Part shown: positions 1-7,059 of the stretch, one piece after another
Layout of the letters: each line of letters opens with the position of its first letter
How positions within the stretch are numbered: the first letter of the stretch is position 1
Assembly (NCBI RefSeq): GCF_000758585.1
Contig: NZ_CP009281.1
Location: forward strand, 6,510,001-6,574,000
Reading direction: 5' to 3'
From: Paenibacillus sp. FSL R5-0345
Lineage (GTDB): Bacteria; Bacillota; Bacilli; Paenibacillales; Paenibacillaceae
DNA: 64,000 bases
Program-made: the position numbers and the translations under genes
Notes under the pieces: generated by a model
Databases searched by the model: none
Told to the model about the DNA's origin: nothing
What the model saw: only the letters and a program-made list of their open reading frames with translations

Positions 1-1
1 G

Positions 2-1309
2 GGCAGTGTGGATACTTTTATGATTAGCTCTGTGTCGGACGATGCTGTATCGGGTGTCGGTGCAGCGAATCAGATCATTGCGATTGCCATTTTAGTTCTA
101 AGTGTAATTGGCAACGGCGCGGCAATCGTGGTCTCCCAATACCTCGGTTCCAAAAAACCTCTAGAAGCGGCTCAAGTTACCGGAAATGCCATTACCCTCA
201 ACCTGTTAGTAGGAATTCTCTTAAGTACGTTTTTGCTGATATTCGGAGGGACGCTACTAACTGCCTTAAATGTTAAAGGGGATATTCTCGTTTATGCCAA
301 ATCGTATATACATATCGTCGGGGGCGGAATTTTTCTTCAAGCATTAATCAATGCTCTGGCGACCACAATCCGTACACACGGCTTCACTAAACAAACGATG
401 GTCGTATCCTTACTGATGAATATCATCCATGTGGTGGGTAACTACCTGCTCATCTATGGTCATTTTGGTCTTCCAGCGTTAGGTGTCGAAGGAGCGGCTA
501 TCTCAACGGTGGCCAGTCGCTTTATCTGTCTAATCGTCTTCTTCCTGCTACTCTACAGAGTGATGGAGATACGAGTGAAGTTCACCTACTACATTCATCT
601 TTCCAAAAAATACGTGCTGCAAATTCTCCAAATCGGCATCCCGTCCGCTTTTGAATCGATTACCTATCAGTCCTGTCAGCTTGTATTCACACTGTATATT
701 ACCTATTTGGGTGCTGAAGCTATGGCTACTCGCCAATACGCGCTCAATATTTCCAACTATATTTATTTATTCAGCGTAGCTGTTTCTATGGGAACCTCCA
801 TTGTCGTAGGGCATCTGGTGGGAGCTAGGCGTCCCGATGAGGCCTATAAGCGTGTGTTCTCCAGTGTGAAGTGGGCGTTGCTGGTTACAGTAATAATAGA
901 CGCTCTGGTGATTATTTTCCGAGTACCGCTATTTGGCCTCTTCACTGAAAATGAGAACATTATCACGATGGGGGCTCAGGTTATACTGCTTAGCTTCTTC
1001 CTAGAAACTGGACGTACAACTAATTTGGTCATTATCAACTCACTACGGGCCTCTGGCGATGCGAAGTTCCCTGTATATATGGGACTGATCTCCATGGTCT
1101 GCATGAGCTTGCCCCTTGGCTATTTTCTGGTGTTCCAGCTTAATCTAGGGTTAGCCGGTGTGTGGATTGCCACTGCGGCCGATGAGTGGCTAAGAGCTGT
1201 CATTATGTATTTCCGTTGGAAGAGTCGGGCTTGGGAGAAACACGGACTTATTCAGCACGATGATGCAGAACACAGCACACCTTCCACTACCCCTGCAGCT
1301 GTAAATTAA
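2..1309 (+). CDS. MATE family multidrug/organic cation efflux transporter (5' end cut by window)
   Basis: Predicted Na+- or H+-driven efflux pump of the inner membrane. The reading frame is open from position 2, giving GSVDTFMIS before the first possible GTG at 8, so the true start lies left of the window and about 25-35 N-terminal residues are missing. The visible part has the two-lobed hydrophobic layout of MATE proteins: DTFMIS and VGAANQI at the end of the first helix, then about eleven further membrane segments. The C-terminal tail is short and charged. The gene stands alone and is followed at once by a strong terminator. Substrate cannot be told from sequence. The family call is firm. 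Confidence 0.9.
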   Translation, partial: GSVDTFMISSVSDDAVSGVGAANQIIAIAILVLSVIGNGAAIVVSQYLGSKKPLEAAQVTGNAITLNLLVGILLSTFLLIFGGTLLTALNVKGDILVYAKSYIHIVGGGIFLQALINALATTIRTHGFTKQTMVVSLLMNIIHVVGNYLLIYGHFGLPALGVEGAAISTVASRFICLIVFFLLLYRVMEIRVKFTYYIHLSKKYVLQILQIGIPSAFESITYQSCQLVFTLYITYLGAEAMATRQYALNISNYIYLFSVAVSMGTSIVVGHLVGARRPDEAYKRVFSSVKWALLVTVIIDALVIIFRVPLFGLFTENENIITMGAQVILLSFFLETGRTTNLVIINSLRASGDAKFPVYMGLISMVCMSLPLGYFLVFQLNLGLAGVWIATAADEWLRAVIMYFRWKSRAWEKHGLIQHDDAEHSTPSTTPAAVN

Positions 1310-1320
1310 CGCATACCCTT

Positions 1321-1365
1321 AGCGGTTCTTTAAGGTCATACCAGACCTTAAGGGGCTGCTTTTTT
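1321..1365 (+). terminator. Rho-independent terminator of the MATE gene
   Basis: The core stem TTAAGGTC / GACCTTAA closes a six-base loop, the outer AGC / GCT pairs extend it, and six T follow. It lies 11 bases after the MATE stop codon. Confidence 0.85.
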
Positions 1366-1437
1366 ATGGCATCATAATTACATAAAATTTTAGAATGAAT
1401 GGAGTATTCTAAGTTACAATAGATAGAACCTTATCAA

Positions 1438-1493
1438 CATAAACACCTTCGGCGTCCTAATAAGGACGGCAAGCGTTTAAACGAGAAATATAA
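1438..1493 (+). repeat. Dispersed hairpin repeat, copy A
   Basis: This 56-nt unit is identical to copy B (54671-54726) at 53 of 56 positions. It has an inner stem GTCCT / AGGAC, an outer AAAC / GTTT arm and a conserved tail ACGAGAAATATAA. An AT-rich, weakly paired stretch and a T-run (about 1497-1525) follow. It sits between the MATE terminator and the sensor kinase gene and does not overlap either reading frame. Confidence 0.8.
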
Positions 1494-1558
1494 GACATAA
1501 AGTATGGTCTGAATCTTATAATTTTTTATCTTTTAATAAACCTAAAGGGGAGAACCTC

Positions 1559-3229
1559 ATGCCGGAAGAAGCCGGAATCCACGAGTTACTGACGCTCAAG
1601 ACAATTGCGGAGACCTTAAATAGTTCCAATGAGCTCAAACCGATGCTCGATACAGTTATGGGCAAGCTGTTAGACCTAACGGGAAATACAGCAGGCTGGA
1701 TCTTCCTGAGCGAAGAGAACATGGAGTATGAATGCGCCGTAGATCGAGGTTTGCCGCCAGCGCTGCAACGGGATAATAAACAGCCGATGCAGTGTGGAAC
1801 CTGCTGGTGCTTAGAGCGCCTATGGGACGGACGGTTAGAACAAGCAGTCAACATTCTAAACTGCAAGCGGCTGAGTAATGCCAGGCAGTATAACTGGGGG
1901 GATACTTTGGGAATCACCCACCACGCCACCATCCCGCTCCATTCAGGCGATCGCTACTTAGGGCTTATGAATGTAGCAGCACCGGGCAAAGCGCATTACG
2001 CCGACAGCGAGCTTGCTCTACTGCAATCGGTGGCCTTGCAAATTGGCAGTGCCATTGAACGCATGCAGCTATACAGCACTGAGCAGCGCCGGGCCAATCT
2101 GTACGCCAAATTAGGCGAATTCAGCGCAGCTTTAAATCTCACGGCTAGTGAATGCATCTCTCCAAGCATTCTGGTAGAGAAAACTACCGCCCTGATTGTC
2201 CAATATTTCGATTGGCCTTTTGCAGCGATTATCGGACAACGAGAGGAGAAATTCGAAGTACACGCAGCCGCTTATGCAGCTAATATAACACCTGAAATAG
2301 CCCCTTTTGAGCTCTCAGATTCCTTTAAGAATCGTCTAGTAGATATCTCGCAAGGACACCGCTTTGCAACATTAACCTCTGACGAGGAACAGGAAATTAC
2401 GAAATCTTGCTGTTCTGAACAGCCTGATAGAGAGCGAGTTGTAATGCTTGCCGTCTCCTTTCGGCAGATTACCGTGCAAAGCTCAGCCATTCTACTCATC
2501 GCCTCGCCTAAAGCACTCGCCTCGGCGACCGCAGATGGAGAAGTACTCGAAGCGATCGCTGAGCATATTTCAGCTACGCTGGAAAGCGTACAGCTCGGAG
2601 AGAAGCGCCGAGAAATCGCTCGTCTAGACGAGCGGAATCGACTGGCCCGTGACCTGCATGACTCGGTGAATCAGATCCTGTTCTCCCTCTCAATGACAGC
2701 CAAAGGTGTGGAAAGTATGCTGAAGCAAGAGCACACCTCCCATCCGGCCGCTGAGGCTGTCCGTGATATACAAGAGCTCTCGCAATCTGCACTCAAAGAA
2801 ATGCGCGCTTTAATCATGCAGCTTCGTCCTGCAGGGCTGGAAGCCGGGTTGTTGACCGCGCTTCAGGCCCACGGTCAGCAACTAGGGCTGCTGATACAGA
2901 CTGGGCGAAGCGGCGTTCTCGAGCTCCCTCGCAATATTGAAGAGGGTCTACTACGCATTGGTCAAGAAGCACTCAATAATGTGCGCAAGCACTCCGGAGC
3001 TTCTAAAGCTGAAGTATCTCTGCATTTGAACGCTACCGAGGTGATACTGAGTATCATCGATCAGGGTAAGGGCGGCGCCAAACGGCGCTGTAGCACAGAC
3101 ACCAATGAATCTATCGGGCTGCATATTATGAAGGAAAGAGCCGAGGCGCTTAATGGCCATTTTTCTATTCACAGTGAGGAGCATCAAGGTACAACGGTTG
3201 AGGTAACCATCCCTTTACCATCAAATTAA
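1559..3229 (+). CDS. GAF-domain sensor histidine kinase (YhcY/NarL-partner type)
   Basis: Cytoplasmic sensor kinase that should phosphorylate the response regulator encoded 22 bases downstream. There is no membrane segment. The order is GAF 1 (about residues 10-165), GAF 2 (about 195-335), a HisKA_3 dimerisation domain with RLARDLHDSVNQ and the phospho-acceptor His367, then an HATPase domain with EALNNVRKHSG (N box), DQGKGG and GLHIMKERA. GAF 1 holds a cysteine cluster C79-x2-C82-x-C84 and C102 followed by HH at 121-122. Similar cysteine-bearing GAF domains occur in the YhcY/AirS group, where an Fe-S cluster senses oxygen or redox state, so redox sensing is inferred here. The ATG start has AAAGGGGAG seven bases upstream. 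At 556 residues it is longer than YhcY because of the second GAF domain. Confidence 0.88.
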   Translation: MPEEAGIHELLTLKTIAETLNSSNELKPMLDTVMGKLLDLTGNTAGWIFLSEENMEYECAVDRGLPPALQRDNKQPMQCGTCWCLERLWDGRLEQAVNILNCKRLSNARQYNWGDTLGITHHATIPLHSGDRYLGLMNVAAPGKAHYADSELALLQSVALQIGSAIERMQLYSTEQRRANLYAKLGEFSAALNLTASECISPSILVEKTTALIVQYFDWPFAAIIGQREEKFEVHAAAYAANITPEIAPFELSDSFKNRLVDISQGHRFATLTSDEEQEITKSCCSEQPDRERVVMLAVSFRQITVQSSAILLIASPKALASATADGEVLEAIAEHISATLESVQLGEKRREIARLDERNRLARDLHDSVNQILFSLSMTAKGVESMLKQEHTSHPAAEAVRDIQELSQSALKEMRALIMQLRPAGLEAGLLTALQAHGQQLGLLIQTGRSGVLELPRNIEEGLLRIGQEALNNVRKHSGASKAEVSLHLNATEVILSIIDQGKGGAKRRCSTDTNESIGLHIMKERAEALNGHFSIHSEEHQGTTVEVTIPLPSN

Positions 3230-3251
3230 CATGAAGTCGGGTGATCAATAA

Positions 3252-3944
3252 ATGACGATAAACTTATTATTAGTAGACGACCATGCAATGGTACGCCGTG
3301 GGCTGCAGGTGTTTCTCTCCACACAACCTGATATCAAGGTTATAGGTGAAGCCTCCAACGGCCGTGAGGCGTTAGAAAGAACCGCCGAATTGAATCCGGA
3401 TGTTATATTAATGGATTTGCATATGCCCATTATGGACGGCATTGAGACCGCTCAAGCACTGCGGATCTCCCATCCGCAGGTCAAGGTCATTGTGTTGACC
3501 TCATTTTCGGATCAGGACCATGTACTGCCAGCAGTCCGCGTAGGGATTAAAGGCTATTTACTTAAAGATATAGAACCAGAAGCGCTGGTAGTCGCTATCC
3601 GCAAGGTACATAACGGGCAAGTCGAGCTACATTCCGAGGCTGCCAGTCAGCTGATGAATCTAATGGCAACTTCTACACTAGAGCAATTGGAAGTCCGTAC
3701 TTCAGATCCAAACGATCCAAATACAACACTAGCTGCTATCACCGGATTAGAGCTCCTTACTCCACGCGAGCAAGAAGTATTAGATCTAATTGCACTCGGC
3801 ATGAGTAACAAAGAGATTGCCAGCAAGCTGGTCATCACCGAAAAGACCGTTAAAACACATGTCAGCCATGTACTCGGAAAGCTAAACTTATCAGATCGGA
3901 CTCAGGCTGCTATTTTTGCATTAAAAAACGGCTACAGCTCATAG
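3252..3944 (+). CDS. NarL/LuxR-family response regulator (YhcZ/LiaR-like)
   Basis: DNA-binding partner of the upstream sensor kinase. The receiver domain (1-120) has the acidic pair DD at 9-10, phospho-acceptor Asp55 in VILMDLHMP, the TS switch residue in VIVLTSFSD and Lys in YLLKD. The LuxR helix-turn-helix (about 165-228) carries LTPREQEVLDLIALG and NKEIASKLVITEKTVKTH. The linker of about 30 residues between domains is longer than usual. The 22-base gap to the kinase gene indicates one transcript. Target genes are not evident from this window. Confidence 0.92.
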   Translation: MTINLLLVDDHAMVRRGLQVFLSTQPDIKVIGEASNGREALERTAELNPDVILMDLHMPIMDGIETAQALRISHPQVKVIVLTSFSDQDHVLPAVRVGIKGYLLKDIEPEALVVAIRKVHNGQVELHSEAASQLMNLMATSTLEQLEVRTSDPNDPNTTLAAITGLELLTPREQEVLDLIALGMSNKEIASKLVITEKTVKTHVSHVLGKLNLSDRTQAAIFALKNGYSS

Positions 3945-3974
3945 CGACTCAGCTCATCTACAACTTTAGTCTTA

Positions 3975-4003
3975 GACGTTCAGCACAATGGCTGAGCGTC
4001 TTT
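3975..4003 (+). terminator. Terminator of the two-component operon
   Basis: The ten-base-pair stem GACGTTCAGC / GCTGAGCGTC with one G-T pair and a short loop is followed by TTT only, so it may be leaky. Confidence 0.6.
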
Positions 4004-4094
4004 GCTATGCAGGTTCATTCCATGTGCTGATTTCAATAAATCCCGATTCAGCTATCATTGGTGTATAGCAATCACCTTATAGGAGTGGATACAG

Positions 4095-4658
4095 ATGAAA
4101 GTGATGATCCTGACAGGCAGTAATCGAAAAGAGGCGACCAGCACAAAGCTGGCAGAGCATGCCGCACACTTTATTAATCAGCAAGGTGAAAAAGTCACCC
4201 TGTTCGATCTCCACAAACGCCCGCTCCCCTTTTATTCACCAGATGAGTCCCACCCAGAGCATGAGCATTTAAGCACCCTCCATCAAGAGATGCTAAGCGC
4301 GAACGCAATCATCCTAATTACCCCGGAATACCACGGCTCCATGAGTGGTGTGATGAAAAATGCGCTGGACCATCTAGGCCAGACCCATTTCAACGGCAAA
4401 GTGGTACTGTCCGCCAGTTCTGCAGGCGGAGCTGTAGGTGTAAGCTCATTGCTTCAATTACAGGCGGTTGTACGCAACCTACATGGGATTAATACACCTG
4501 ATTGGATTTCCATCGGCGGGATGCAGCGTAAGCGCTTCGAGGTTGGATACGATGGGTACGAGGGCGGCCAAGAGATTGAAGATCGCATTCGTCTAGTCTT
4601 AGAATCATTCCTAAATTTAGCTCGCAAAATCAATAGCCCGGCAGGTGCCGCCCTATGA
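4095..4658 (+). CDS. NADPH-dependent FMN reductase (chromate/azo/quinone reductase-like)
   Basis: Flavodoxin-fold oxidoreductase that binds FMN and reduces quinones, azo dyes or similar electrophiles with NAD(P)H. The phosphate-binding loop GSNRKEATSTK (8-18) and the flavin-ring motif PEYHGSMSGVMKNALD (77-92) identify the family, and 187 residues is a normal length. AGGAGTG lies eight bases before the ATG. The stop overlaps the start of the next gene (ATGA), so it is translationally coupled to the VOC protein. That coupling suggests a small detoxification operon; the true substrate is unknown. Confidence 0.88.
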   Translation: MKVMILTGSNRKEATSTKLAEHAAHFINQQGEKVTLFDLHKRPLPFYSPDESHPEHEHLSTLHQEMLSANAIILITPEYHGSMSGVMKNALDHLGQTHFNGKVVLSASSAGGAVGVSSLLQLQAVVRNLHGINTPDWISIGGMQRKRFEVGYDGYEGGQEIEDRIRLVLESFLNLARKINSPAGAAL

Positions 4659-5119
4659 TCAAAGGACTGTTTGAAACCCATCTGAACGTGACTAACCTTG
4701 AACAATCTTCTCATTTCTATGAACATGTTCTGGGACTACCCTTAGCCCATTCGGAGAATACTGAAGGCCGCAAGCGGCGATTTTACTGGATTGGAGAAGA
4801 TCGTAATCAGGCCATGCTCGGAATTTGGGAGAAGGCACCTTCCGAGGTCGTGCGTCAGCACTTTGCTTTTCAAGTAACGCTTGAGGATTTGAAGCAGTCG
4901 GTATCCTATCTGAAGGCCAAGGGGATTGAAACCTCCAACTTCCTGGATGATGAGAAGGAGCAGTTATATGTATTTGGCTGGATGCCAGCCGTATCCGTGT
5001 ATTTCAGAGATCCAGATGGTCATTCCTTAGAGTTTCTAGCCGTACTGCCTGATCTGCCCAGACCTGAGCTAGGAATCGTACCATGGAATGAATGGGAAAT
5101 CGCGCACGAAAGAACCTAG
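4655..5119 (+). CDS. VOC family (glyoxalase/bleomycin-resistance fold) protein, first tandem copy
   Basis: Metal-dependent vicinal-oxygen-chelate fold protein of 154 residues. Both babab halves are visible: ETHLNVTNLEQSSHFYEHVLGL at the N-terminus (metal His9) and VYFRDPDGHSLEFLAV near the C-terminus (metal Glu in SLEF). FAFQVTLEDLKQSVSYL lies between. It overlaps the FMN reductase stop by four bases. It is clearly paralogous to the next gene (shared MIKGL, YEDLKQS/LEDLKQS, SVYF, DxDG, SLEF). Enzyme, binding protein or resistance protein cannot be separated by sequence alone. Confidence 0.85.
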   Translation: MIKGLFETHLNVTNLEQSSHFYEHVLGLPLAHSENTEGRKRRFYWIGEDRNQAMLGIWEKAPSEVVRQHFAFQVTLEDLKQSVSYLKAKGIETSNFLDDEKEQLYVFGWMPAVSVYFRDPDGHSLEFLAVLPDLPRPELGIVPWNEWEIAHERT

Positions 5120-5166
5120 TAGTTATAAATAAGATACAGGCTAAGCCTGCAAAAGGAGACAAGAAC

Positions 5167-5628
5167 ATGATTAAAGGACTATATGAAGCACATTTACCAG
5201 TGAGTAATCTTGAGGTATCTATTGAATTTTATGAGAAATTGGGATTAAAAATGGCTTGGCGAGATGAAGAAACTGCATTTTTCTGGATTGAGGAAGGTCG
5301 GAGCTGGATTGGCATTTGGGAAGGAAAGGAAGTAGAAACGCCATACCATCCATCCTTACGGCATATTGCCTTTCGCGTAACTTATGAGGATTTGAAGCAA
5401 TCCCTGCAGTGGCTGCAATCCATTGGAGTAGATGCTGTGCCGTTCCGTAATCGAACTTCCGTTGAGCCTTTTATCCGAGCTTATCAAGGAAATGCCTCTG
5501 TATACTTCAACGATCGGGACGGCAACAGCTTAGAATTCATGTGCCACGTAGAGGTTCCTGAACATTTGAAGCATATCTCAGAGAATATCACCTTAACAGA
5601 GTGGGAGAAATTGCTCGATCAGAAATAA
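5167..5628 (+). CDS. VOC family (glyoxalase/bleomycin-resistance fold) protein, second tandem copy
   Basis: Second VOC protein, 153 residues, same layout as the copy upstream: YEAHLPVSNLEVSIEFYEKLGL, then RHIAFRVTYEDLKQSL and ASVYFNDRDGNSLEFM. The frame is open further upstream into the preceding gene, but the ATG at 5167 is chosen because AAAGGAGAC lies seven bases before it and the paralogue begins with the same MIKGL. It is probably cotranscribed with the FMN reductase and first VOC gene. The pair looks like a recent local duplication followed by divergence. Confidence 0.86.
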   Translation: MIKGLYEAHLPVSNLEVSIEFYEKLGLKMAWRDEETAFFWIEEGRSWIGIWEGKEVETPYHPSLRHIAFRVTYEDLKQSLQWLQSIGVDAVPFRNRTSVEPFIRAYQGNASVYFNDRDGNSLEFMCHVEVPEHLKHISENITLTEWEKLLDQK

Positions 5629-5637
5629 AATACTCCA

Positions 5638-5680
5638 ACAAAAAAACAGCTGCCCACCATCAAGGGTCCAGCTGTTTGAG
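5638..5680 (-). terminator. Terminator between converging genes
   Basis: The stem AACAGCTG / CAGCTGTT is followed on the minus strand by seven T, so it best serves the YdjO-like gene. It can also stop plus-strand reading from the VOC gene. Confidence 0.75.
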
Positions 5681-5732
5681 TATGTTAGCTGCTTCTATTT
5701 AACCATCTCTAGCATGGTTTTAGTAAAGGCTG

Positions 5733-5963
5733 TTACTTAATCGTGATGCCTTTCTTCATAGCCTTCATATCTGAATTCGTGTTCACAAGCATTGGCAGTA
5801 TCTTCATACTTCTAGTCATGGGAGAGTTACATTGCCAGCAGGTAGGTACATACTGAAATGCAAAATTATCGCGCATCCACCCGGTGCAACCTTCCTTGGT
5901 ACAAGACCAAATGGCTGTGTCTTCCTGTGGAAGATCCTCCAGTGCTTTTTTACGAAAATACAT
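5733..5963 (-). CDS. YdjO-like small zinc-ribbon protein (cold-inducible YdjO-related family)
   Basis: 76-residue protein with a four-cysteine zinc-ribbon pattern: C21-x4-C26, then C42-x2-C45 (WSCTKEGCTGWM and PTCWQCNSPM). The start MYFRKKALED is typical of the YdjO family. The frame is open 30 codons further upstream, but the ATG at 5963 is chosen because CCAAGGAGGGG lies just before it. It follows the cold-shock gene on the same strand, separated by a terminator. A link with cold or stress response is inferred from this pairing; the molecular function is unknown. Confidence 0.8.
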   Translation of the reverse strand: MYFRKKALEDLPQEDTAIWSCTKEGCTGWMRDNFAFQYVPTCWQCNSPMTRSMKILPMLVNTNSDMKAMKKGITIK

Positions 5964-6033
5964 AAATACCCCTCCTTGGATCGAATCGAGACGATTTCGC
6001 CACCCTATTAGGGGCAGATTCATATGTTCAAAA

Positions 6034-6071
6034 AATAAAAAAGCTGCCCTCAACTTGTGTTAAGGGCAGCC
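6034..6071 (-). terminator. Terminator of the cold-shock gene
   Basis: The perfect eight-pair stem GCTGCCCT / AGGGCAGC with a 12-base loop is followed by a T-run on the minus strand. Confidence 0.88.
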
Positions 6072-6082
6072 TAATTTTCGAA

Positions 6083-6283
6083 TTACAGTTTTACAACGTT
6101 TTCGGCTTGTGGTCCACGAGCGCCTTGAGTTACGTTGAACTCAACGCGTTGGCCTTCGTCCAAAGATTTAAATCCGTCGCCTGTGATTGCGGAGAAGTGT
6201 ACGAATACGTCGCTTCCACCTTCAACCTCGATAAAACCAAATCCTTTGTCTGCATTAAACCATTTAACTGTACCTGTTTGCAT
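6083..6283 (-). CDS. Cold-shock protein, CspA/CspB family RNA chaperone
   Basis: 66-residue single-stranded nucleic-acid-binding beta barrel that melts mRNA structure. RNP1 is KGFGFI (13-18) and RNP2 is VFVHF (26-30); the Trp8 and Phe stacking residues are present. The length and C-terminal GPQAENVV match the major Bacillus Csp proteins. GGAGG lies eight bases before the ATG. It is preceded by an unusually long leader of about 150 nt, as expected for cold-regulated csp mRNAs. Confidence 0.96.
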   Translation of the reverse strand: MQTGTVKWFNADKGFGFIEVEGGSDVFVHFSAITGDGFKSLDEGQRVEFNVTQGARGPQAENVVKL

Positions 6284-6430
6284 GATATTACCTCCAATAT
6301 TTTATTTAACACATGTCCTTTTATTCCTACGTAGTGTACGAACAAATAAAAATTCACACATTGGAAAAGGACTCATACGCACAAATGATAACCTTTTACA
6401 ATATGTGAATTAAGGGTTAAATTTATGATT
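6284..6430 (-). promoter_or_regulatory. Long 5' leader of the cold-shock mRNA
   Basis: The predicted transcript start near 6430 leaves about 147 untranslated bases before the csp ATG. The leader contains complementary blocks GTCCTTTT and AAAAGGAC that could close a long-range stem not far above the ribosome binding site. Long leaders act as cold sensors in cspA-type mRNAs; that role is inferred here. Confidence 0.45.
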
Positions 6431-6436
6431 AATTTC

Positions 6437-6465
6437 ATTGTACCACACTAAATCACTAAACGCAA
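6437..6465 (-). promoter_or_regulatory. SigA-type promoter of the cold-shock gene
   Basis: On the minus strand TTGCGT (6460-6465) and TACAAT (6437-6442) are separated by 17 bases. No other good promoter is seen between here and the csp start. Confidence 0.6.
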
Positions 6466-6542
6466 TGCAAATGCCTATTTTTTTCATTCCGGCTCTATAT
6501 CCTCTTGAACAAAAGGCTTTAAAGCCGGACATATGCAAAGCT

Positions 6543-6821
6543 TTAATCGATATATCCTGCCAAACCTTTATCCATTAAGTAATCCATCTCCGCATCAAGA
6601 ATCGTCTCAACTGTGATTTCATCCAGCTTCACATCGCGCTGGGAAACAACATAGTCAACCAGATCATCATTGTCGATGTCTACCTCACCTTTGGCATTGG
6701 CCTTCGCGTTATTGATAAAGGTCTGTTCATGCTTTAATACTAAACGTATTAATTTAGGATCTACTTTAGTTTTGGCAGATAATACGGTTACTAATTCCTG
6801 CTCGTTTAATTTGTCACTCAT
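6543..6821 (-). CDS. Small conserved-looking acidic protein of unknown function
   Basis: 92 residues, not recognised. It has no signal peptide, membrane segment or cysteine. It is rich in Asp, Glu and Lys and is predicted mostly helical (LIRLVLKHEQTFINNAKANA, then DDLVDYVVSQRDVKLDEITVETILDAEMDYLMDKG). AGGGAGATG precedes the ATG. The N-terminal part has a faint look of a small helical nucleic-acid-binding protein, but no family motif supports that. It stands alone, with the csp promoter region downstream and gdhA divergent upstream. Confidence 0.7.
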   Translation of the reverse strand: MSDKLNEQELVTVLSAKTKVDPKLIRLVLKHEQTFINNAKANAKGEVDIDNDDLVDYVVSQRDVKLDEITVETILDAEMDYLMDKGLAGYID

Positions 6822-7059
6822 TTTTTAAATTTCATCTCCCTACAATTATTACACATCATTTTAGCATATTTCGCGCTTTAACGCGTCATTACACGAAGTA
6901 CAGCAAGCTTTTTTAACATATTTCATAACACCATAGTCTAAAAAACGTTCCACTTCAAGTAAGTTATTTAATAAAAACAGTTGTGAGGAACATTGACTTG
7001 TGCCAAAATATAAAAAAAGTGTTGGACCAAATTGAATACTAGAAAAGGCGGTTGAATTC

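Noticed and set aside
5092..5166. Upstream in-frame extension of the second VOC gene
   Set aside because: It overlaps the first VOC gene and lacks a ribosome site; the ATG at 5167 has AAAGGAGAC and matches the paralogue's start.
6543..6821. HU-like or competence DNA-binding protein
   Set aside because: Only a vague helical resemblance; none of the HU beta-arm residues are present.
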